Assembly: GCA_946902985.2 (NCBI GenBank)
Contig: OX336389.2
Coordinates: forward strand, 150,773,099-150,837,098
DNA length: 64,000 bases
Direction: 5' to 3'
Origin: Meconema thalassinum
Lineage: Eukaryota > Arthropoda > Insecta > Orthoptera > Tettigoniidae
Shown here: piece by piece, positions 54,931 to 64,000 of the stretch
Layout: the number at the start of each line of letters is the position of its first letter
Position numbering within the stretch: position 1 is the first letter of the stretch
Notes under the pieces: model-generated
What the model was told of the DNA's origin: nothing
The model's input: the letters and a program-made list of their open reading frames with translations, nothing else
Databases searched by the model: none
Translations under genes and position numbers: made by a program

Positions 54931-54931
54931 T
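54857..54931 (+). repeat. (TTTA)n microsatellite
   Basis: About 18 uninterrupted TTTA units, directly abutting repeat F copy 3. Confidence 0.95.
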
Positions 54932-55430
54932 TGATGTGTAACATCATTCCGCTTGGTTGCTGGATAGTTTTGTGGGAGTGATTTTGAAAATTGGTGACGG
55001 AAATGGATCGGAATGATCGAGCTGGCAGTGGTGGATCGAACGGAAGTATGCACTGCCCGCTCGATCGATTGAACGGAAGTGTACTAGCTGGCAGTGGTGG
55101 AAAACGGAAGCATATACTGCCCGCCCGATCAATCGAACGGAAGTGTACTAGCTGGCAGTGGTGGAAAACAGAAGTATGCACTGCCCGCTCGATCAATCGA
55201 ACGGAAGTGTACTAGCTGGCAGTGGTGGAAAACGGAAGTATGCACTGCCCGCTCGATTGATCGAACGGAAGTGTACTAGCTGGCAGTGGTGGAAAACAGA
55301 AGTATGCACTGCCCGTTCGATCGATCGATCCAGCGAGCAGTGGTAAGACCCAGCTGGCAGTGGTACGAGAAACAATGAGCGCGCGGTGTCAGAATTTGAT
55401 ACCATGACGTACTCTCGGCCATGTGGAATG
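54932..55430 (+). repeat. Dispersed repeat F, copy 3, with internal minisatellite
   Basis: It starts GATGTGTAACATCATTCCGC and TGGGAGTGATTTTGAAAA and ends with ACGAGAAACAATGAGCGCGC, GGTGTCAG and a CATGACGTACTCTCGGCCA word, matching repeat F copy 1. The two ends are separated here by an expanded 64-bp minisatellite that copy 1 lacks. Confidence 0.75.
55017..55336 (+). repeat. 64-bp minisatellite, about five units
   Basis: The unit contains TGTACTAGCTGGCAGTGGTG, GAAAACGGAAGTATGCACTG and CCCGCTCGATCGATCGAACG. The word GTACTAGC occurs at 55081, 55145, 55209 and 55273, an exact 64-bp period. Since 64 is not a multiple of three, every frame cycles through the same peptides; the overlapping open frames here are not genes. 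Confidence 0.9.
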
Positions 55431-56816
55431 TATATGACATACTGAACGGAAAACGCTCATGCGAACTCTGGTGTGAAGTGATTGAAACAAATGACATGGT
55501 ACATGTTCGAAGTCTTCGTATCAGTATTTAAATTGTAAAATGCCTTAATATCAAACATTGTAAGTAGTCGGCATTGCCGGTATTATGTTTCTGCCCAATG
55601 GCTATTCAAATATTAACCCACATAACGGTAATGCAGTCATCAATACAATATAAACGTTGTGGTTATAAGTGAATTGAGCAAGCCTTCATGAACTATTACT
55701 GAATACATTCTCTTTACTCACAGCAGGGCCTATTCATAAGGCATTTTAAACTCAATTTCACGCAGGAACATTATCGAAACAAGCAAAATATAAATGAAAC
55801 TTGATTCCGTAATGCAGTATTATTGGAACGTGGAATTAGCCGTGGAATTAGTGCTTATGACTGTGAATCTAGAGATCTTGGGTTCGAATCCCGGATGGGG
55901 TAGATATTTGTGCTACCAGATTATCATTTTAAACGATATTTATATATCAATATGACTCATTTTAACAGAATCCATATGAAATTACGTGTTGGTCTGTGAA
56001 TGAAGGAATTTAAGGTTATCAGCGGTGTCGCGTCTATTAATCTAGTTGATCCATATCGTATTCTTTATTTAGGCTAGTGCTGGTGGAAGCTACAAATCAT
56101 GTAATAAAATGAGTTCCGTATTATAAACTACAATATCTGTAAAACACTCCCTTTTACAATAGATTAATATTTGTGTCAATAATAGTATAAAATTCCGGTG
56201 TATCAACAATTCCACGTGAGATTTCTTCTATGTCAGATGTTACACATTGGTGTATTCTTGGAATACACGGTACGAGAGAATATAAAGTTTAATGTTCTTT
56301 GCATGTTCATTCCTTCCTCTTTGTCAAACACCAACAGTGATCTTCTATTTTCTCTTTGGTTATCATGTCGCTTATATCTTTTATGAGTCTGTTCTAGATA
56401 TATATCTTCCATGACCCACCTAGCGTCATCTAGCAGCGAATCTCTGAAGCTCTTCAACTCTTCCTGGTGCAAGAGGACTTCCTTCTCAATCTGGCCACCA
56501 GATTTTGTTACCATCGCCAGCTACTATCTCCATGAGCAAGAGAACTTCGTCTCCTTTTTCACTCACCATGCTGTGCTAGTATCGCCTGCTATCAACTCTT
56601 TGAAGACCATTCATCAAGAAGAACATTTATTTTTATTATGTTGGTCATGCTTATATGTATACCTTTTGTTTCCTACCCCCACTCTTTTCCCTTCCTAGGT
56701 CCCTCTGTGCTTCGCTGAGCAGGTCTCACTTCTAAGTCGGCAGTTAACTTGGTCAGTTAAGGCTCAACTCGAGCCAGTCTCCTCAAACCAAGAGACACTC
56801 TCTACGTTCTACGCCA
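55431..56816. other. Unassigned region; one minus frame of unknown nature
   Basis: A tRNA-like B box (GGTTCGAATCCCGG at about 55881) with a weak A box marks a possible SINE trace at 55838-55905. A minus-strand frame at 56233-56514 encodes 93 residues rich in Glu, Arg and Lys (start MVTKSGGQIEKEV). I do not recognise it; it could be an exon or chance. Confidence 0.3.
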
Positions 56817-59150
56817 TGTTGGCACATTGTATATCGTCAAGGGGAACTTCACCTTCGACATGAAATCAAGTTAAGTACAAACTTCAAGTTTTAACCTCAT
56901 CCTCATGGTTTTAACTTCTACATGCTTTTAACTAATATTTTATAGACAGCGTGAGATTACTTATTTTAGGGCAAAAATCATTCTTCGTGGGATTTGCCAT
57001 GTTGAGCTTTTGTCTGTCTAAGCCAACCTTAATAGAAAATAGCCTTTCTTAAGCTTATTTAATTGAGAAATCTTTTCACTACGTGGGATATTATCTGATA
57101 CCCGCTGTCTATAAATCACTAAGCCAGTTCCTCCGCTGGATCATTTTTGCCCCATGCTTCTATTAAGTTCGTTCTGGAACCTTCCAGATTCTGTACTTTA
57201 TCTACTAGTCCTGCCGTCATGTATTTTTCACTCACTTGTGAAAATACTATTTAAAATGAGGAATCTTCCTTATAAATTACTGCAATAGCGAACTTTCGTC
57301 CACCGTTGGAATGTTCTATGGCGCATTTAATTGTAATTCCCAACTTTCTCAAGAAATAGACTCTCGCCTACCTAGTGCAACCAGTTATTTTCATCATTGC
57401 AATAACTTTCTTTCCCATAAACTTTCGTGTCTTTACAGTGAACTTTTCATCTATTTAAAAGACTATAGTGATAACCAGTGCTTGTCCCACTTTTCTACCG
57501 CGTCGCGATCTTCCGGTTACATTGAATAAGGCCATGAACATTGATCCTAAATCCCAATTATCTTTCCTCAACCTTCTACTAACAAACCATATTAATAAAA
57601 TTGTAACTTTTCTATAAGGTGTCACTCACGAAGTGCCCTTCCATTTTTGCTTGTTTATCATTAATTAATTACTGTATAACTACGTGTTTTATACACGGTT
57701 TAAGCTTACATTGTTTTTTCCCCATAATAAGGGAAAACAATACTTTCAACTCTTGAGTGAGTTATTTCTAGGTCTCACGAATTGGAAACTGCCCCATTTT
57801 GGCTCGTGATTCCTACTTAAACATAGGAAGTCTAGAACTTTCCCTTTGACTTTCTCTTCAGGTTTCACCGTAAGTGACCTGCACTTTTTTGTATAATTGT
57901 TATAAAGTAATTCTGCACTAATATAGGAAGTTGTAGGAACTTCTATCTTATCTTCATGTTTTTCTTATTGTTATTTTTGAAGTTGTCACTTTTTCTAGAA
58001 TATTCTCTCAGAAATTTCTTAAAGTACACTCCTTGTACTCAATCTAAGGTTTAAACTTTATAATTATTTCATTTGTCTTTTTTTAAATCTTATAAAGATT
58101 TTAGAACATATATAAGGTTTGAAACCTCATAAATTGTTATTTGCCTGGAGCAATCTCTAAATGTTAGGAGGTCTGCGACCCCATTTGTTAAAAAGTTTAA
58201 ACGATCTATATTTGTCAAAAAGATATTATAGCCTATATTTGTTAAAGTTATCAACTTCTCTTGAATTGTTAAATAAATTACGAATTTTTTTTCGCTTTCT
58301 CATTTTTCTAATACAACGGTTAGGCAAAATCCTGTCTTCCTTGGCTCTCCCGACTAAATGCCATTAAATCCATTAATAGGGCTTTCACCACTTGTTGCAT
58401 TTGAGCAAGAACTCTTAGTGGTAATCACATTAAAGTTTCTTTTAGCTTTAATAGCTAATTCTAACGGGCCAGTAAGGCAAGTAAAGCTCGCTACGCCAGC
58501 TACCTGCTTGTGGAGATCCTCTCCGAAAACTTATGGTTAGTTTTCTAAATGATAAGTGTTTCTCTTTGTCTAAACTTTTAGCCAGCTCCTCGCTGAGTAA
58601 AAGCTTAGCCATTTCCAAATGCAACCATTGGTTCATTTACCAAAATTACTCCCTAAGGTATAATCTTTTATTATTTTCCTTCTTGGAAGCACTTGGTCGC
58701 TTTTTCAGGAACTCCATAACTTTGAACATTGGAAATACCAAACCTGATTCAAATCATTGGCATTCTTCGAATTACTTTGCAAAAACGGATTGCTTTGAAC
58801 AGGCATACAATAAATTTGTTACTCTCAGTCTTGTCAGACCATCACTCTTCCCCATAGTACGCAGATACATGCTTGAGAGGGATTACCCTAAAGCCACTCC
58901 CTTGCAAACCGCCCAAGTTCTAGCTGTGTTTCCCGTCAGCTTGGACCAAGCTCTTACCCACTTTAGGTATCTGAGAGCGGATTTGCGGTGGCAACCGCCT
59001 CTAAGCGCATTTAAGGTTAAATTTATAACTTTTGTGGGACTCTCCTCCTACTTTCCTATCCTTTTTCTCCAGTCCAAAATCTACTTCCTTTTCTTAATCA
59101 TCTTCCCTTGGTGGGTGGGTTATTCCTTAGCCAATAATCTACCCAAAATT
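56817..59150 (+). mobile_element. Probable 5' LTR and leader of the BEL/Pao element
   Basis: The T-rich sequence before the primer-binding site should include the 5' LTR. A plausible start is TGTTGGCAC at 56817, but without the 3' LTR, which lies beyond the window, neither the start nor the length can be confirmed. An open frame of 227 codons at 58533-59216 crosses the primer-binding site. It has hydrophobic segments (about residues 160-190), matches nothing I know, and is most likely incidental. Confidence 0.45.
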
Positions 59151-59169
59151 TGGTGCCGAAACCCGGGAG
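59151..59169 (+). other. Primer-binding site of the BEL/Pao element
   Basis: TGGTGCCGAAACCCGGGAG begins with the TGG complementary to a tRNA 3' CCA end and sits about 225 bp before the gag start, as expected for an LTR retrotransposon. The tRNA identity was not determined. Confidence 0.8.
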
Positions 59170-59394
59170 AGTCCATTTGTCATTTTTCTGTTTGGCAACA
59201 CTTTGCAAATTATTAATATCTGCTTTGAATCTTTCAGCTATAACCACATCGTGCAAAGCCTGTGAAGGGGAAAGAGGCCGCTCCTGTCTCCTTTGGTGTG
59301 CCCCGTTCTTTCAACTTATTTGCTGCTGCCAGCTTGACAGCATTTCCAAGGTTCCACAGTTTCGTGAGTTACATTTTCATCTATCTACTTTAAC

Positions 59395-62300
59395 ATGGCT
59401 CCTACTGATAAGGATAAGGATGAAAAACTTACTTCTAAACGAGCATCCTATAAAGGGCAAATTACCCGATTCAGAAAGTACATAAAAGAATTAGATCCCT
59501 CAGAAGCGCAATTAGTCTTGTTGAAACATCGTGTAAGGGATTTTGAACGTTCTTATGAAAATTATTGTAACATTCAAACTGAAATAGAAACTTGTATGCT
59601 CAATCAAACCGAAGATCGAGTCGAAGTAGAAAACCAATATTACGAAGGCATAGGTTCTGCTTTCAGAATAATACGCCAACTCGAAGAGGAGCAGAAAAAG
59701 GACGCTTCTGTTCTTGGTTCCCTTCACGAACCACACACTTCTTTCCGTGAGGGTACTCACAAGCCCAAACCAATTTTACCTAAAATTGATTTACCCCATT
59801 TCTCTGGAGATGAATCTACTTGGGATTCTTTCTATGAATTATTTTGCTCCCTTGTTCATGACAATGAAGACATTCAAGTCATTTACAAGTTTCATTACTT
59901 GAGATCTATCCTCCGAGGTCAAGCTTTGCAGTTAGTCGAAGCACTTCCTCTACGTGCCGAAAATTACCCCATTGCCTTTAACTTATTAAAAGAAAGATAT
60001 GTAAATTTACGGTTACGTATTCAACGCCATATGAAGGCTCTATTCAACCTACCTGCGTCACAGCACAATGACGTCACTAGTTTGCGTACTCTAGTTGACA
60101 CTACCCAACTTCACGTTAAGGCTCTGTCCCAATTAGATCAACCTACTGAACATTGGGATACCTTCCTAATACATTTAGTGGTTTCTAAAGTTGATGCTGC
60201 TACCCTCAAAACTTGGGAAATTGAACTTTCTAAAGAAGACGACTACTCTTACGAGCATTTAGTCACTTTCATAAACGCTAGATGCCAACTCTTAACCGCT
60301 CTAGCTAATCAAAGTGAACCCCCATCTCCTAGTTCTAAGTTTGAATTAATGTCCATCAAACCTAAAAGCGAACGCTTAGCGTCTAATACCCAAAAACCCG
60401 GGTCCAGCTCATCTAAATTTAAATCAAACACTACTGGTTACCCAACTAGGTCTAGTGAACGTCGTGTTGCTAGCTCTATTGTTTTAAACACTCAAAGCGA
60501 ACCTCGCAAGAGTTTAAACGAACCTTTAAAGTGCATACTTTGTAAAGATCCCCATGCCCTATACCTCTGTAAATCCTTTAAAGAAATGTCAGTCGACGAC
60601 AGAAGAAAATTAGTTTCCCAGAACAAACATTGCTTCAATTGCCTTGCGCCTACTCATTCCGCTTCTAATTGCAAGTCCACAAGACTTTGCTACCATTGTG
60701 AAAAGGCTCATCATACTTTGCTACATCGTCATGATCAGGCAAGGTCATCGACAGCAACTACTCCTCCGAAAAATGATAGTGCTAACAGTTCTAATGCTTC
60801 ATCATATATTCAAAATGCCAAGTCCATTCGCAGTGCTCAAGTATTGTTGTCTACTGTCCAAATCGAAGTTCAAGACAACTTTGGCAACTGGGTCCGTGCA
60901 CGCGGTCTTCTAGATTCAGCGGCAACTCATGATTTTGTGTCTAATTCCTTGATTAGAAAACTAGGCCTACCTGTAAACCCCACCTCTATCAATGTGTCTG
61001 GCATCAACAGCTCAAAATCGCAAGCTTTACAATTCTCAAAGCTAACTATAAAAGATACTTGTCATAGAAACAACTTTCTTAAACTTAATTGCCTAATTCT
61101 CAATAGCATTGGAGAAGACACTCCAAGTCACTCTGTGGATATTTCAGGGTTAAACATTCCCTCGCATTTAAGGCTAGCCGATCCTTTGTTCAACATGCAA
61201 AATCCTATTGACATACTCTTTAGTGCCAATGTTTTCTGGAATTGCCTTCGCAAACAGGTTCGCAAGCTATCCTCAAACGTGGTCGCCAGAGACACTAACT
61301 TTGGATGGATCGTCACAGGTCAACTTCCCCATTATTCTCCCCAACCCGCATCGCAATGTTACTTCTCCAATACTGATCTGGAACAGTTCTGGAGGCCTGA
61401 AAGCGTTGATCCTCCTAATGTAACCTCTTCAGAAAAGGAATTTTGTGAGCAACTTTTTTTGAACACCACCACTCGTTCTTCTGATGGCCGGTTCGTTGTT
61501 CAAATGCCAAGATTACATAATCCTCCCAAACTTCTTAACTCTCAGCCCAAAGCTCGAAAAGCTCTCTTTGCTATCGAGAGCAAATTCAAGAAAGAACCTC
61601 TTGTTAAACAGCGGTACACTGATTTCATGGATGAGTATGAAAGCTTAGATCATATGGAAGTTGTTAACAAATCTGATGATGAACTGTACCCCCCAATTGA
61701 AACGGTTTATTTAAATCATCATCCCGTGTGGAAAAACCCTCTTGTAAAGGATAAAATCCGAGTTGTTTTCAATGGTTCATCACCCGACGTTAATGGCAAC
61801 AGCCTTAACGACACTCTTTACTCTGGTCCTGCTATTCAATCAGATCTATCTGCTATACTCTTAAACTTTCGATTATTTCCCATAGCTGTCATAGCCGATA
61901 TAAAACAGATGTACCGTCAAGTGTTAATTCAACCGGAACAACGAGATCTCCAAAGAATCTTGTGGCGTGATGAAATCAGCAAGCCTATTAAGGTATTTCG
62001 CTTAAAAACGGTTACTTATGGCTTGAAACCCTCTGCTTTCCTTGCTATTCGATCCCTACACTTGCTAGCCACACAAGATGGTCATTTATTTAATTCCAAA
62101 GCCTCTGAAGCACTAACTACGTCATTCTATGTTGACGATTATTTGCAGTCCTTCCCCACTTTGGAGGAAGCTTCTTTTGTGTCTTTAGAACTTCAGGCAT
62201 TGCTAAGGAATGGAGGTTTCCCACTTAATAAGTGTAATTCCAACTCCCCTGAGTTTCTCGCTCAGTTTCCCATCGAAGACGTAGACCCTTCTTCTGTCGA

Positions 62301-64000
62301 AATTTGTGGAAACTCCGAATCCATAAAAACTCTAGGAGTTCATTGGTGCACTAGCACTGACACTCTTATTTATAAAGTTTCGCTCGCAGAAGAGCTTCCT
62401 AACACAAAAAGACAAATTCTCTCTGAAATTGCAAAAAATTTTGATCCTCTTCAATTCTTTGCCCCAGTCATCGTTATAGCCAAACTCTTTATGCAAGAGC
62501 TGTGGTCGCTCAAATGTGAATGGGATGACACTGTCCCTCTTTCTTTTCTTAATCGTTGGCTCTCGTTTCGCAGCAATCTGCTGGATCTTTCCCTTATTGA
62601 AATTCCTAGGAATTTAATTAACGCTCATTCTAATGCATCCTTTTTTCTTCATGTGTTCGCGGACAGTTCCGAAAAAGCTTACGGTTGCTGCGCATATTTA
62701 GTTTATCACGGTTAATTCTATGGATCTTCAGTTTCCAACCTTGTTTGTGCCAAATCGAAGGTCGCTCCTCTTAAAACTATCACTTTGCCTAGGCTTGAAT
62801 TGTGCGCTGCACACATGGCTGCAGAGCTTGTTAAGAAACTACGGGAAGTATTAAAAGTCGAATTCTCGCAAATCTATCTCTGGAGCGATTCCATGATCAC
62901 CCTTTCTTGGATCGCCAAAAACCCCTCTCACTGGCAAACTTTTGTTGCAAACAGAGTTTCCAAAATTCAAATTCTTTCTTCTGGATGTCATTGGAGGCAT
63001 GTGCCCAGTGCTGATAATCCAGCCGATATTATCTCTCGTGGTTGTTTGCCCTCTCAATTGGCAGCTTCCCAATTGTACTGGCATGGGCCCTCGTGGTTAA
63101 TCAAAGACTCTTCTTCATGGCCTTCTAAACCTCCAGTTACAAACTCCAACTTGCCTGACGCTAAAGTACCTCTATCTATTGCTTCGTGTCTTGTTTCCAA
63201 CGCTTCTCATCCCTTGTTGTCCCGCTATTCTTCTTTTCACAAATTAATACGAATTGTCGCCTATCTCCTTAGATGGAAATATCTTGTGGTCGACCAACCT
63301 CTTCTTCCTAAACCACACCTTACCAACCATTAATTGAATCTCGCTACCATTAAGGTTTTACAACTGACACAGCAAGAAGCCTTTTCTTCTGAATTGTCTT
63401 TACTTTCTTCTAAAAGGGATCTTCCCAAATCAAGTCGTCTACGTGCTTTAGCCCCGTTCCTTGATGACCATAGGTTACTCAGGGTAGGTGGAAGGCTCTC
63501 GCAATCTTTGCTCTCTGAGGATAAAAAGCATCCCGTTATTTTGCCTTCTAAACATCATGTAACTTCCTTAATTATACGTGACTTTCATTATCGTAATCTG
63601 CATGTTGGCACACGCACTCTGCTTTGCCTCTTAAGGGAAAAGTATTGGATCATAAATGGAATTCATGAAGTATCCTCTGTAATTCATAAGTGCATTCCTT
63701 GTTTCAAAGCGAAACCTAAAATCAATACTCAATTAATGAGCGATCTGCCCTCTTTTCGCTCTTCTCCTATACGCCCATTTGCTTTAACTGGTGTGGACTA
63801 TATGGGTCCGTTCCAATATCAACGAAATTCTCCTGAAGCTAAACGCAAATTGTTTGGTAAGCTTTATGTTTCTCTCTTTGTTTGCATGGTTACTGGCGCA
63901 ATCCACTTGGAACTAGTAACGAATGCTTCTACTTCTTACTTTCTATCAGCTGTCTCTCGCTTCACCGCTAGGCGTGGTGTTCCTTCAGAGATGTTCTCTG
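59395..64000 (+). pseudogene. BEL/Pao gag-pol polyprotein, two in-frame TAA codons, cut by window end
   Basis: One frame runs from ATG 59395 to the window end, interrupted only by TAA at 62713-62715 and 63331-63333. Domains in order: gag (DUF1759-like, about residues 120-270, FSGDESTWDSFYELF), CCHC-type zinc knuckles (HCFNC at about 412), an aspartic protease of the DUF1758 type (LLDSAATHDFV, D507), reverse transcriptase (first Asp D835 in IADIKQMY; YVDD at 912-915), RNase H (about 1090 onwards, FADSSEKAYGCCAY, then LPRLELCAAHMAAEL and LWSDSM after the first stop), and integrase with an HHCC zinc finger (about 63585-63705) and core start (TGVDYMGPF). This order is diagnostic of BEL/Pao. Both stops could be CAA-to-TAA changes. 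The product would have reverse-transcribed and integrated the element. Confidence 0.93.

Noticed and set aside
54991..55405. Several overlapping frames with related peptide repeats on both strands
   Set aside because: The 64-bp minisatellite rotates through all three frames, giving the same peptides in each; no start context or similarity supports translation.

Overview
The window reads as eukaryotic, animal intergenic or intronic DNA that is almost entirely transposable elements (TEs) in various states of decay. It is AT-rich and full of (AAT)n and (ATTT)n microsatellites. It carries many tRNA-derived SINEs with target-site duplications (TSDs), Tc1/mariner elements with TA duplications, a CR1/Jockey-type LINE, Ty3/gypsy-like solo LTRs and a BEL/Pao retrotransposon. 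I recognised no host protein-coding gene, rRNA or intact tRNA gene. The SINE families and TE mix suggest a large-genome insect, most likely a polyneopteran (orthopteran or relative). That placement is inference, not shown by any marker gene.

Layout. 1-10 kb: a broken Polinton/adintovirus-like relic (C-terminal half of a protein-primed type B DNA polymerase, + strand, and a phospholipase A2-like domain, - strand), set among diverged tandem arrays. A decayed Tc1 element, itself hit by a SINE, sits inside one array. 11-12.5 kb: a decayed mariner-group element with terminal inverted repeats (TIRs) of about 125 bp. 14-15.7 kb: SINE debris and a foldback element with tRNA-Thr-like sequence in both arms. 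19-24 kb: four SINE families, including two SINE copies in inverted orientation, a dispersed repeat ending in a small hairpin, and a diverged tandem duplication. 24.8-27.3 kb: a DNA transposon with 31-32 bp TIRs carrying a broken gene of a large uncharacterised insect family with DDE-like motifs. 29-34 kb: a second copy of the hairpin repeat, a LINE C-terminal fragment, a solo LTR, and an endonuclease fragment next to another repeat family. 34.8-38 kb: SINEs, a foldback element and a mariner-type element with TIRs of about 290 bp. 38.9-41.9 kb: a direct repeat of about 0.9 kb whose copies flank a small TIR element.

42.5-51.1 kb is a nested cluster. A CR1/Jockey-like LINE (PHD-like and FP-like ORF1, endonuclease, reverse transcriptase) has been interrupted by a Tc1 copy, a hairpin-repeat copy, a solo LTR and a SINE. 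An almost identical Tc1 copy lies just upstream of it. Both Tc1 copies keep a full 341-codon DD34E transposase. 51-56 kb: SINEs, a mariner fragment, a degenerate tandem repeat and a 64-bp minisatellite. 56.8-64 kb: the left part of a BEL/Pao element (possible LTR, primer-binding site, gag-pol), cut by the window end and inactivated by two in-frame TAA codons.

The elements do not work as one system. What ties the region together is layering: clear host/insert boundaries and TSDs give a relative insertion order. The most novel-looking items are the 24.8-27.3 kb transposon, the hairpin-headed repeat family, the tRNA-bearing foldback and the Polinton relic with a substituted PLA2 active site.
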